From Bacilli bacterium (GTDB lineage Bacteria; Bacillota_I; Bacilli_A; RF39; UBA660), in assembly GCA_900771805.1 (NCBI GenBank), contig CAAGPL010000045.1, forward strand, positions 62,001 through 126,000: a stretch of DNA of 64,000 bases, read 5' to 3'. A model generated the notes under the pieces. It had not been told where the DNA came from and did not search any database. It saw only the letters and a program-made list of their open reading frames with translations. Of this stretch, positions 45,819-53,707 are shown in pieces (within the stretch, counting starts at the first letter, position 1; each line of letters begins with the position of its first letter). The translations under genes and the position numbers were made by a program.

Positions 45819-46283
45819 TTATTTGTTATTTTTTTCAAAATTAATTAACCTTTTTGAAAATAAAGACTCTAATCTTGAAGATCTTAGTATTTGATTATCA
45901 ATTATTCCATATGAAATTTCAAGTTTTATCTTTTTTCCACAATTAAATTTTATAATTGTATCCCCATATAATTTATAATAATCACTGATATTATTTAAAG
46001 ATATCCAACTACAACGTTCTAATCTAGGTGATGTTGTTGGAAAAAAAATCATTTTACTACTTTCTTCTATTATTATTGGCGATTTGTGTGATATTCCAAG
46101 TATACTTTTTGTACCACTAAATCTACCATCATAACTACTTCCAAAATATTTACAACTATTATCAATTATTTTTAATGGTGATAAATTAATATAAATTTCT
46201 TTATCCTCTTCTATTATTTTAGATTTATCTTTTCCACAAGATAAAATTGCTAAAGTACTTCTATTAATTTCATAATTTTTCAT
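45819..46283 (-). CDS. comK: ComK-family competence transcription factor
   Basis: 154 residues from ATG 46283 behind AGGGGG. Clear ComK signatures: YEINRSTLAILS, SPLKIIDNSCKYFGSSYDGR, GISHKSPIIIEESSKMIFFP and RCSWISLNNI. B. subtilis ComK has about 192 residues, so the C-terminal 35 or so are missing here. ComK switches on DNA uptake genes by binding AT-boxes. Its place between dnaN and recF is unusual, and a DnaA box lies in its promoter. Family assignment is firm. Whether it still activates competence is unknown. Confidence 0.88.
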   Translation of the reverse strand: MKNYEINRSTLAILSCGKDKSKIIEEDKEIYINLSPLKIIDNSCKYFGSSYDGRFSGTKSILGISHKSPIIIEESSKMIFFPTTSPRLERCSWISLNNISDYYKLYGDTIIKFNCGKKIKLEISYGIIDNQILRSSRLESLFSKRLINFEKNNK

Positions 46284-46316
46284 AAAATTCCCCCTAAAAT
46301 TAAAATATTGCAATTA

Positions 46317-46325
46317 TTATCCACA
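46317..46325. promoter_or_regulatory. DnaA box upstream of comK
   Basis: TTATCCACA, perfect consensus, 34 bases upstream of the comK start. TTGACA lies about 20 bases further upstream (minus strand), so DnaA binding could affect comK transcription. Confidence 0.6.
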
Positions 46326-46360
46326 GTATTTTTAAAAAAAATGTCAAATTATAGGAATTA

Positions 46361-46390
46361 ATAAAAAAAACTAGTTAATAACTAGTTTAA
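46361..46390 (-). terminator. Terminator after dnaN
   Basis: Minus-strand AAACTAGTT-ATT-AACTAGTTT followed by a T tract, overlapping the dnaN stop. Confidence 0.7.
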
Positions 46391-47508
46391 TATGTTTTTA
46401 TAGGTAAAATAAGTTGTAACAAACTATTATCATTTTCATCTAATACTATTATTGGATTAATATCATTGTTAAAATTTAAAATTACATTTTTACTTTCTAT
46501 TGTTTTTATAGCATCCATCATAAATTTTGATGAAAAAGCAATTTTTATGTTCTCTTCATTATTTTTTTCTATTTCTATTTTTTCTTCAACCTTTCCAATT
46601 TCAGGTGAATTTGAAGAAACTATTACATTATTATTATCACATTCAAATTTTATAATATTTTTATCTTTTTCACTTGTTAATAAAGATGCTCTATCTATAA
46701 CATTATATAATTCTGATGTATTTGCTTTAATAGAAAGATTAAAATTACTTGGTATTAATCTATTAACATCTGGAAAAGTTCCTGAAAGTACCCTTGTTTG
46801 AAATAAAGTATTATCAAATTTAAATAAAACCTTATTATTAAAAATATGCATTTCTATATCATTATCTTTTTCTTCTATTATTTTAGTTAATTCTATTAAA
46901 TTTTTTCCAGGAATAACTATATTTATTTCCTCTTTTATATTATCATTTAAAATAATGTGTTTTTTTGCTAATCTATAAGAATCGGTTGCAATACATTCTA
47001 ATTTATTATCAACAATTTTAAAATTGATACCTGTTAATACTGGTCTTGTTTCTTGAGTAGATATGGCAAAAGATGTTTTATTTATTAATTCTTTAAAATC
47101 ATCTTTTTTAATTATTATTGGATTTTTCTTTTCTTCTAAATTTAAATTAGGAAATTCTAAAGCATCCATAGAATTTAAATTAAATTCTGAATTACAACAT
47201 GATATTAATACTTTTATACCATCAAGTAATTCAATATTAACTATTCTTCCTTCTAATTTTCTTATTATTTCTAATATATATTTACCTTGTATTACAGTAG
47301 AACCTATATTTTCAATATTTTCTAACTTTTCTTTTGGAATAAAAGATTCAATACTAATATCATTATCACTTGCACTTAAAAATAAACCTTCATTTGTTAA
47401 ATTAAATTTTATTCCAGATAATATTGGTATTAAATTTTTACTAGATAAAGCCTTACTAACAGAATTTAAACTTTGAAGTAATACTTCTTTTTTTATACTA
47501 AATTTCAT
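46387..47508 (-). CDS. dnaN: DNA polymerase III beta clamp
   Basis: About 373 residues from ATG 47508 behind AAAAGGAG; the longer open frame upstream has no site. Three clamp domains: MKFSIKKEVLLQSLNSVSKA, the middle ETRPVLTGINFKIVDNKLEC, and the end DNSLLQLILPIKTY (the usual end is MPMR). It keeps the polymerase on DNA. Downstream of dnaA at 144 bases. Confidence 0.95.
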   Translation of the reverse strand: MKFSIKKEVLLQSLNSVSKALSSKNLIPILSGIKFNLTNEGLFLSASDNDISIESFIPKEKLENIENIGSTVIQGKYILEIIRKLEGRIVNIELLDGIKVLISCCNSEFNLNSMDALEFPNLNLEEKKNPIIIKKDDFKELINKTSFAISTQETRPVLTGINFKIVDNKLECIATDSYRLAKKHIILNDNIKEEINIVIPGKNLIELTKIIEEKDNDIEMHIFNNKVLFKFDNTLFQTRVLSGTFPDVNRLIPSNFNLSIKANTSELYNVIDRASLLTSEKDKNIIKFECDNNNVIVSSNSPEIGKVEEKIEIEKNNEENIKIAFSSKFMMDAIKTIESKNVILNFNNDINPIIVLDENDNSLLQLILPIKTY

Positions 47509-47652
47509 TTTTATTTCTCCTTTTATATATAGTTTTATTATTATTACTGTGGATAATGTGGAAAACATTGTTTTTTATTATAATATAAAGTATTTTTATT
47601 AATTTTTTTCCACATAATAATTTGTAAAACTTATAATTATTCCACAGGCTAA
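47509..47652. promoter_or_regulatory. oriC, segment between dnaA and dnaN, with DnaA boxes
   Basis: A perfect TGTGGATAA (47548-47556) is followed at once by TGTGGAAAA (47557-47565). TTTTCCACA lies at 47606-47614 and TATTCCACA close to 47640. Together with the larger cluster upstream of dnaA this makes a bipartite origin like that of B. subtilis. The dnaN promoter also lies here. Confidence 0.75.
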
Positions 47653-49002
47653 TTATAATTTGCTTTTTAAACCATTAATAATTTCTTTAAATTGAGGATT
47701 TGTTTTTATTTCATTTTCAATTTTATCAACAGAATGCATTATTGTAGAATGATCTCTTCCTCCAAATTGAATACCAATTTTAGGAAAAGATTCATCTGTT
47801 GTTGTTCTACATAAATATATAGCAACTTGTCTTGGAAAAGCAATAGATGCTTTTCTTTTTTTAGATTTTAAATCTTCAACTGTTATATTGTAATATTCAG
47901 CAACAACTTGTTGTATTTTTTGGATGTTATTTTTTATAAAAGAAGATTTAGAAAGATAATCTTTTAAAGCATCTATTGCTAAATTAAGATTAATATCTCT
48001 TATATTAAACATAGTAGCATAAGCTATTACCCTTGTTAAAGCTCCTTCTAATTGTCTTACGTCTGAATCACAATTATTAGCAATGTATGCTATAACATCA
48101 TCATTAATTGTTCCATCCATATTTTGACCAATAATTTTTTTTCTTAATATTTCTACCCTCATCTCGTAATCAGGTGGATAAATATTTACACTAAGTCCCC
48201 AATTAAATCTAGTTCTTAATCTATCTTCTAATTTTTTTAAATCATCAGGTGATCTATCAGAAGATATAATTATTTGTTTATTATCATCATATAAATTATT
48301 AAAGGTATTAAAAAATTCTTGTTGTGTTTGAGTAGCACCACCTAAAAATTGAATATCGTCAATTATTAGAACGTCAACTCCCCTATATTTATTCTTAAAA
48401 CTATCAATATAACTAAAATTAGTACCGGATTCATCTTTTTTATTAATATTTAAAAAATCTGATATAAACTGTTCACTTGTTACATATAGAACTTTTTTAT
48501 TTGAATTTTCAATAATAAAATTTCCGATTGCATGCATAAGATGGGTTTTACCAAGTCCACTATTTCCATATAAAAATAGTGGATTATAAGTCTTTCCTGG
48601 GTTTTCCGCAACAGATACAGCAGCCATATAAGCAAATTTATTGCTCTCACCTACTATAAATGAATCAAAAGTATATTTAAAATTTAAATTAGATTTTAAA
48701 GGTGTATTAAGTGGAACACCAATATTATCAATAGGAATATTAATGTTTTTATTTACTTCATCTTCAAAAACAAATTCAAAATCAAAACTAGTATTTGTTA
48801 TTTCACTAAATACATCAGATATTGTTTGATACCATGTTTCTTGTAAGCTTTTCTTTTGAAGTGGCGAATCAACAAGAATTTTAGCTATATTATTATCAAG
48901 TGATACTAATTTAGTATTTTTAAACCAAGTATCATATGATAAAGAAGATATTCTTGGTTTAATTTTTTCTAGGAAATTATCCCACAGATTATCTATGTTC
49001 AT
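47653..49002 (-). CDS. dnaA: Chromosomal replication initiator DnaA
   Basis: 449 residues. Domain I LWDNFLEKIKPRISSLSYDT; AAA+ Walker A LYGNSGLGKTHLMHAIGNF and Walker B VLIIDDIQFL at about 220; and the DNA-binding end FPRQVAIYLCRTTTDESFPK with GGRDHSTIMHS. It melts oriC. GGAGG precedes the ATG. It divides the window into minus-strand and plus-strand arms. Confidence 0.97.
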   Translation of the reverse strand: MNIDNLWDNFLEKIKPRISSLSYDTWFKNTKLVSLDNNIAKILVDSPLQKKSLQETWYQTISDVFSEITNTSFDFEFVFEDEVNKNINIPIDNIGVPLNTPLKSNLNFKYTFDSFIVGESNKFAYMAAVSVAENPGKTYNPLFLYGNSGLGKTHLMHAIGNFIIENSNKKVLYVTSEQFISDFLNINKKDESGTNFSYIDSFKNKYRGVDVLIIDDIQFLGGATQTQQEFFNTFNNLYDDNKQIIISSDRSPDDLKKLEDRLRTRFNWGLSVNIYPPDYEMRVEILRKKIIGQNMDGTINDDVIAYIANNCDSDVRQLEGALTRVIAYATMFNIRDINLNLAIDALKDYLSKSSFIKNNIQKIQQVVAEYYNITVEDLKSKKRKASIAFPRQVAIYLCRTTTDESFPKIGIQFGGRDHSTIMHSVDKIENEIKTNPQFKEIINGLKSKL

Positions 49003-49399
49003 AATAACCTCCTTTCCCCCTATAAAACGAGTTATTTACATATATTTTATCAAAAATGCTGTGGAAAAACAATGTTTAATAATAAATATTATTTATCCAC
49101 AATAGTTTTCCACAATATAAAACGTTATTTTACAACAAAATTCGACATAATTCACATATCCACAAATTTAATCATTATAAAAAAAGTAATAAACAAAAAT
49201 AGTTTTCCACAGCTTGTTAATAAATCCTTATATTATTTAGATAATTGATAAAAAAAGTATTTTAACTGTGGAAAACATTGTGATTAAACAATTAAACATA
49301 TTTTTTTTTAAATATAAAGTAGTGGAAAAAAATTATAATAATTATTTAAAATAAGATTTAATAATTAAAAAAATATAAGTGCAGTGTATATTAAAAAGG
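49003..49399. other. oriC: Chromosome origin (oriC), DnaA-box cluster upstream of dnaA
   Basis: The 458-base gap between dnaA and rpmH holds TGTGGAAAA (49059), TTATCCACA (49093), TTTTCCACA (49106), ATATCCACA (49156), TTTTCCACA (49203), TGTGGAAAA (49267) and a GTGGAAAA near 49322, with long A/T-only tracts suited to unwinding. Transcription diverges from here. A perfect Spo0A-type core TGTCGAA is at 49141-49147 on the minus strand. Confidence 0.9.
49141..49147 (-). promoter_or_regulatory. Spo0A box inside oriC
   Basis: TTCGACA, read on the minus strand as TGTCGAA, exact core of the 0A box, among DnaA boxes. In B. subtilis Spo0A binds similar sites in oriC to limit replication at sporulation. 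Confidence 0.45.
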
Positions 49400-49428
49400 T
49401 TGACAATTATTTAAATAACACTTATAAT
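49400..49428 (+). promoter_or_regulatory. Promoter of rpmH
   Basis: TTGACA (49400-49405), 17-base spacer, TATAAT (49423-49428): a consensus sigma-A promoter, fitting a ribosomal protein gene. Confidence 0.9.
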
Positions 49429-49460
49429 AGTCGTGTTTAAAAAGAGCTGGAGGTGTAAAT

Positions 49461-49589
49461 ATGAAAAGAACATTTCAACCAAACAATCATAAAAAGAAAA
49501 AAGTTCATGGTTTTTTTGCAAGAAAATTAGCTGATACTGGTATTTTAAATAAAAGAAGAGCAAAAGGACGTAAAAAATTATCAGCATAA
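49461..49589 (+). CDS. rpmH: 50S ribosomal protein L34
   Basis: 42 residues, too short for most ORF filters. MKRTFQPNNHKKKKVHGFFA at the start and RRAKGRKKLSA at the end are the L34 signature. AGCTGGAGGTG precedes the ATG. Classic neighbour of dnaA, rnpA. Confidence 0.97.
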   Translation: MKRTFQPNNHKKKKVHGFFARKLADTGILNKRRAKGRKKLSA

Positions 49590-49591
49590 TT

Positions 49592-49620
49592 CCACTTATT
49601 TATGTATAAGTGGTTTTTTA
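49592..49620 (+). terminator. Terminator/attenuator after rpmH
   Basis: CCACTTA and TAAGTGG arms followed by TTTTTT; it probably lowers expression of rnpA relative to rpmH. Confidence 0.7.
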
Positions 49621-49644
49621 TTATTAATTATTAGAGGTTAACTT

Positions 49645-49971
49645 ATGAAAAAAATAAATATAGTTAAAGAAAAAAAAGATTTTGATAAAGCTTTCAAGTT
49701 AAAAAAACAAGTACATTCTAAATATTCTTATATATATATTAAGGATAATGATGTAGAAAATTATAGATTTGGAATATGTGTTTCTAAAAAATTGGGAAAT
49801 GCAGTTACAAGAAATTTAATAAAACGAAGAGTAAAAGATATAATTGATAAATCTAAGTTGCATTTTGCAAATAAAGATTATATAATTGTATTAAAGAAAA
49901 GTGCGGTAAGCACCCAGTATTTAGAATTAAAGGAAGATTTAATTAGTGTTTTAAAAAAATTTGATAGATAG
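49645..49971 (+). CDS. rnpA: Ribonuclease P protein component
   Basis: 108 residues, with the RNP motif RFGICVSKKLGNAVTRNLIK and RRVKDII. It supports the P RNA in removing 5' leaders from tRNA precursors. Follows rpmH and precedes yidC by 14 bases. Confidence 0.96.
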   Translation: MKKINIVKEKKDFDKAFKLKKQVHSKYSYIYIKDNDVENYRFGICVSKKLGNAVTRNLIKRRVKDIIDKSKLHFANKDYIIVLKKSAVSTQYLELKEDLISVLKKFDR

Positions 49972-49985
49972 GAGAAAATAGCTAG

Positions 49986-50978
49986 ATGAAAAAACTAAAG
50001 AAAATAGGGAAGGTATTGATAGTTTTTTTACTAGTTTTTTTATTAACTGGTTGCACTAAACAATTAGTTGTTGAAAAAACAAATGATAAAGGTAAAAAAA
50101 CAAAAACAGTAGTAAGATATATAGAAGGCAAAAATGCAACAGGTCAATCATTAACTGAAAATATAATTTGTAAGCCAACTGAAAAAGAACTTATAAAGGT
50201 TTATAAAAATAATAAAGTTAATACTGATAAGTTAGTTAATTGTAAAAACTTTACACCAAAGATAAAAGCAAATGAAGGATTATGGGATAATATTTTTATA
50301 AAACCTCTTGCTTGGGTAATATTAAAGTTAGGTTATTTAGTTAAAAACTTTGGTCTTGCTGTAATACTTGCGGGTCTTGTTATAAGATTAATTTTATATC
50401 CAGTAACAAAGAAAAGTGCAATGCAATCTGAAAATTTAAAAAAGGCACAACCAGAATTACAAAGGCTAGAAAAAAAATATGCTAACAAAATGGATGATCA
50501 ACAAGCTATGATGGCTAAGTCACAAGAAATGATGGCAATTTATAAAAAATATAATATATCATTATTTTCTGGATGCTTAATTGCAATTATTCAGTTACCA
50601 CTATTTATTGCTTTCTTAGAAGCAATAAACAGAACTCCAGCAATATTTGAAGGTAAATTCTTAGGATTACAACTTGGAACAACACCTTGGTTTGCTTTAT
50701 CTAAAGGAAACTTCTGGTATTTAATTATTCCAGTAATCGTATTTATTGCAACTTTCTTATCATTAAAACTAAACGGAACACAAGCTACAGATAATTCAAA
50801 TCCAGCAGCAGGTTCTACAAAAATGATGATGAATATGATGACAGTTATAATAACTATAAGTTCATTTCAACTATCAACAGCAATTGGTTTATATTGGATA
50901 ACTTCAAGTTTATTTACTGTTATTCAAAATTTACTAGTAGCAAGGAGTGGTAATAGTGCAAAAATTAAAAAGTCATAA
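49986..50978 (+). CDS. yidC: Membrane protein insertase YidC (Oxa1 family), lipoprotein
   Basis: 330 residues. A lipobox LLTGC at about 20-24 marks a lipoprotein form like SpoIIIJ/YqjG. The core has PLAWVILKLGYLVKNFGLAV, then the positively charged groove region with GLVIRLILYPVTKKSAMQSE, and five membrane segments. It inserts membrane proteins. In B. subtilis one such protein, SpoIIIJ, is needed for sigma G activation in sporulation, so it may also serve there. The last 23 bases overlap the next gene. Confidence 0.95.
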   Translation: MKKLKKIGKVLIVFLLVFLLTGCTKQLVVEKTNDKGKKTKTVVRYIEGKNATGQSLTENIICKPTEKELIKVYKNNKVNTDKLVNCKNFTPKIKANEGLWDNIFIKPLAWVILKLGYLVKNFGLAVILAGLVIRLILYPVTKKSAMQSENLKKAQPELQRLEKKYANKMDDQQAMMAKSQEMMAIYKKYNISLFSGCLIAIIQLPLFIAFLEAINRTPAIFEGKFLGLQLGTTPWFALSKGNFWYLIIPVIVFIATFLSLKLNGTQATDNSNPAAGSTKMMMNMMTVIITISSFQLSTAIGLYWITSSLFTVIQNLLVARSGNSAKIKKS

Positions 50979-51579
50979 ATATGAAGGAAAAAATAGTGAA
51001 GAAATATTAAATAAGGCTTTAAATGAACTTAATGCATCTACTGAAGAAGTATATACAAGTATTAAAGAAGAGGCTAAAACAGGATTATTTAAGTCTAAAA
51101 AATATGAATTGACAGTTGTTTTAAAAGATGATGTAGTAGAATATATAAAATCTTACTTAAAAGAAATAACAAATCTTATGGGAATAAGTGTTGAATTTGA
51201 AACACAAAAAAGACCAAATTATATAAAAGTTAATATGATGTCTGATAATAGTTCTATTTTAATTGGAAAAAATGGTAGAACAATGTCTTCACTTCAAGAT
51301 TTATTAAAACAATCAATTCAAAATAATTTAGGAATTAGAATAAATATTATTTTAGATGCTAATGATTATAAAGAAAAACAAGAAAAAAACATTGAACGTT
51401 TAGCAGTTAAATTAGCTAAAGATGTTGTAAAAACTAATATAGAAGTTAAAATGGATAGAATGAACTCTTATGAAAGAAGATTAGTTCATAACAGATTATC
51501 TAATTTTAAAGGAGTTATAACAGAAAGTACTGGCCAGGAGCCAAATAGATGTGTTGTAATTAAACCTGTGGAGAAATAG
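50956..51579 (+). CDS. khpB: RNA-binding protein KhpB (Jag/SpoIIIJ-associated)
   Basis: About 207 residues from GTG 50956, eight bases after AAGGAG. An upstream GTG at 50947 lies inside that site. Jag-N domain at the start (KSHKYEGKNSEEILNKAL), a KH domain (ILIGKNGRTMSSLQDLLKQS), and an R3H end (NSYERRLVHNRLSNFKGV). It binds RNA with KhpA and affects cell elongation. Adjacent to yidC as usual. Confidence 0.93.
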   Translation: MQKLKSHKYEGKNSEEILNKALNELNASTEEVYTSIKEEAKTGLFKSKKYELTVVLKDDVVEYIKSYLKEITNLMGISVEFETQKRPNYIKVNMMSDNSSILIGKNGRTMSSLQDLLKQSIQNNLGIRINIILDANDYKEKQEKNIERLAVKLAKDVVKTNIEVKMDRMNSYERRLVHNRLSNFKGVITESTGQEPNRCVVIKPVEK

Positions 51580-51610
51580 AAATATTTCTTCTTTTTATTT
51601 ACTTATATGT

Positions 51611-51616
51611 TATAAT
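51611..51616 (+). promoter_or_regulatory. Extended -10 promoter of mnmE
   Basis: TGTTATAAT: a TATAAT with a TG one base upstream, 28 bases before the mnmE start. The -35 region is weak. Confidence 0.5.
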
Positions 51617-51643
51617 ACTTTTAACAAAGGGATGTGATTTAAA

Positions 51644-52987
51644 GTGAATGATACAATAGTTGCTATATCAACAGCACTTGGAGAAGGTGCAATATCTATT
51701 ATTAGAGTATCAGGAGATGATGCTATAAAAATAATTAATCCTTTATTTGATGGTAAAAATTTAGAAAAAGCATCAAGTCATACGATAAATTATGGTCATA
51801 TAGTATATAATGGTGAAATTATAGATGAGGTATTATTATCAATTATGAAAGCACCTAAAACGTATACAAAAGAAGATGTAATAGAAATAAACACTCATGG
51901 CTCAATTGCAGTTGTTAATAAAATAATGGAAATATTACTTCTTGAAGGTTGCAGATTAGCAGAACCTGGTGAATTTACTAAAAGAGCATTTTTAAATGGT
52001 AGAATAGATTTGACCGAATCAGAAGGAGTTATGGACTTAATAAATTCTGAAACAGAACTAACTAGAAAAATGGCTATTAATGAGTTATCTGGTAATGTTT
52101 CTAGGTTAATAGAAGATACAAGAGAAGATATAATAAGTTTAATATCTAATATAGAAGTAAATATAGATTATCCAGAATATGAAGATATAGAAGTAGTAAC
52201 AATAAATAAAATAAGAGAAAAAGTAAGAGAAATAAAAGAAAAATTATTAAAGACATTAAAATTATCAGAGGATGGAAAAATATTAAAAGATGGTATTAAA
52301 ACGGTTATATTAGGAAAACCAAATGTAGGTAAATCAAGTCTTTTAAATGCTTTATTAGAAGAAGAAAAAGCCATTGTAACAGATGTAAAAGGTACAACTC
52401 GTGATATAGTAGAGGGAAGTATTTTAGTAGGTGGTGTAAAACTTAATTTAATAGATACAGCAGGTGTTAGAAAGTCTAGTGATATAGTTGAAAAAATAGG
52501 TATTGAAAAGAGTTTAAACTTAATAGATGAAGCAGAGTTAGTATTACTTATTTTGGATGCTAGTTGTCCTTTAAGTGAGGAAGATAAGTATTTGTTAGAA
52601 AAAACTAAAGATAAAAAAAGAATTATAATAATGAATAAAATAGATTTAAAGCTAAATAATTCTTATATGGATGATGTTATAAAAATAAGTGCTAAAAATA
52701 ACGAGGGAATAGAAGATATAAAAGATGCAATAAAAGAATTATTTAACGTTGGAACATTTATGAGCAAAAACTTAACATTTTTTACTAATGTAAGACAAAT
52801 ATCTTTATTAAAGTCTGCTATTAAATCATTAGAGGACGTAGAACAAGGTATTAAAGAAGAAAGAGAAATAGATATGATTGAAATAGATTTAAAATTAGTA
52901 TGGGAAAAACTAGGAGATATAATAGGAGCTAATTACACGGAAGAATTAATTGATAATTTGTTTAGTAGATTTTGTTTAGGAAAGTAA
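51644..52987 (+). CDS. mnmE: tRNA uridine-5-carboxymethylaminomethyl GTPase MnmE
   Basis: 447 residues from GTG. N-terminal folate-binding MNDTIVAISTALGEGAISII; G1 ILGKPNVGKSSLLNALL; G3 DTAGVR; G4 NKID; and the C-terminal catalytic FCLGK. With MnmG it modifies U34 in tRNAs ending in purine codons. Order mnmE-mnmG-rsmG is conserved, though an inverted gene is inserted here. Confidence 0.96.
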   Translation: MNDTIVAISTALGEGAISIIRVSGDDAIKIINPLFDGKNLEKASSHTINYGHIVYNGEIIDEVLLSIMKAPKTYTKEDVIEINTHGSIAVVNKIMEILLLEGCRLAEPGEFTKRAFLNGRIDLTESEGVMDLINSETELTRKMAINELSGNVSRLIEDTREDIISLISNIEVNIDYPEYEDIEVVTINKIREKVREIKEKLLKTLKLSEDGKILKDGIKTVILGKPNVGKSSLLNALLEEEKAIVTDVKGTTRDIVEGSILVGGVKLNLIDTAGVRKSSDIVEKIGIEKSLNLIDEAELVLLILDASCPLSEEDKYLLEKTKDKKRIIIMNKIDLKLNNSYMDDVIKISAKNNEGIEDIKDAIKELFNVGTFMSKNLTFFTNVRQISLLKSAIKSLEDVEQGIKEEREIDMIEIDLKLVWEKLGDIIGANYTEELIDNLFSRFCLGK

Positions 52988-52996
52988 ATGTGTTTT

Positions 52997-53063
52997 AAAA
53001 ACTTGGGTTCTAACCAAGTTTTCCTAAATTGAAAATGTAACCTAGATATAGGTTACATTTTTT
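52997..53063. terminator. Tandem terminators between mnmE and the inverted gene
   Basis: AAAACTTGG-N7-CCAAGTTTT (52998-53022) and a perfect 12-pair hairpin AAATGTAACCTA/TAGGTTACATTT (53033-53060), the latter with A and T runs on its two sides, so it can serve both strands. Confidence 0.8.
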
Positions 53064-53608
53064 ATTTTGGTATTACCAACTTTTTTGCATAAAAAATTAT
53101 AAAATTCTTCTTTTTCTTTCTTTGTTTTGATTACATTTTTAGGAATAATTATAGCACCTATAGAGTTTAAAAAAATATAATAGTAATTATCATTAATATC
53201 AATTTTTTCAATAGCTTTATATTTAAATATATTCTTTTTATTAGGATTTTCTTCTATTATTTCATCACTATTAAAATTTATTGTATTGATAGTATCATAA
53301 GGTAAAGTTCCATTCTTTTTAGTATTTATAACGGTCATTTTAACAATTTTTTTTATGTGATTTTTAAATGTAAAACCAAAAAAGCACATAAAAATAATCC
53401 ATAATAGAAAATATAATATTGTACTAAAGATAATTGTTTTTAAGTTACAATCTAGGATAAATTTAAAAATACATATAAGCCAAATCATAATAGGTAGTTT
53501 AAATTTAAAAGTATAATAATTTTTTTTAAAAGATTTGTCATTATAAAATACGTATTCATTAAAATTAATGAAATCTTTTTCACTTAAATTAAAGTTAAAT
53601 GTAAACAT
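53042..53608 (-). CDS. YcxB-like membrane protein
   Basis: About 188 residues from ATG 53608, preceded by AGGTGATA. A soluble start (MFTFNFNLSEKDFINFNEY), two adjacent membrane segments (about 42-62 and 66-84), and a C-terminal beta-rich part with YKAIEKIDINDNYYYIFLNS and GAIIIPKNV, as in the YcxB domain family (PH-like). Function is not known. It runs against the mnmE-mnmG direction, and against replication. Confidence 0.65.
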   Translation of the reverse strand: MFTFNFNLSEKDFINFNEYVFYNDKSFKKNYYTFKFKLPIMIWLICIFKFILDCNLKTIIFSTILYFLLWIIFMCFFGFTFKNHIKKIVKMTVINTKKNGTLPYDTINTINFNSDEIIEENPNKKNIFKYKAIEKIDINDNYYYIFLNSIGAIIIPKNVIKTKKEKEEFYNFLCKKVGNTKIKNVTYI

Positions 53609-53654
53609 ATCTATCACCTAACTTAATATTATCATAATTTATATTAATATTCAA

Positions 53655-53683
53655 TTAACTTTTTTTTAATTATATTGTATAAT
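53655..53683 (+). promoter_or_regulatory. Promoter of mnmG
   Basis: TTAACT (53655-53660), 17-base spacer, TATAAT (53678-53683). This puts the start of RNA at about 53690, and so rules out start codons before that. Confidence 0.7.
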
Positions 53684-53707
53684 ACCAAAAGAAAAGCAGG
53701 TGAAAGT

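Noticed and set aside
47063..47476. 137-residue plus-strand frame opposite dnaN
   Set aside because: Antisense shadow of a highly conserved gene, without a promoter or ribosome binding site.
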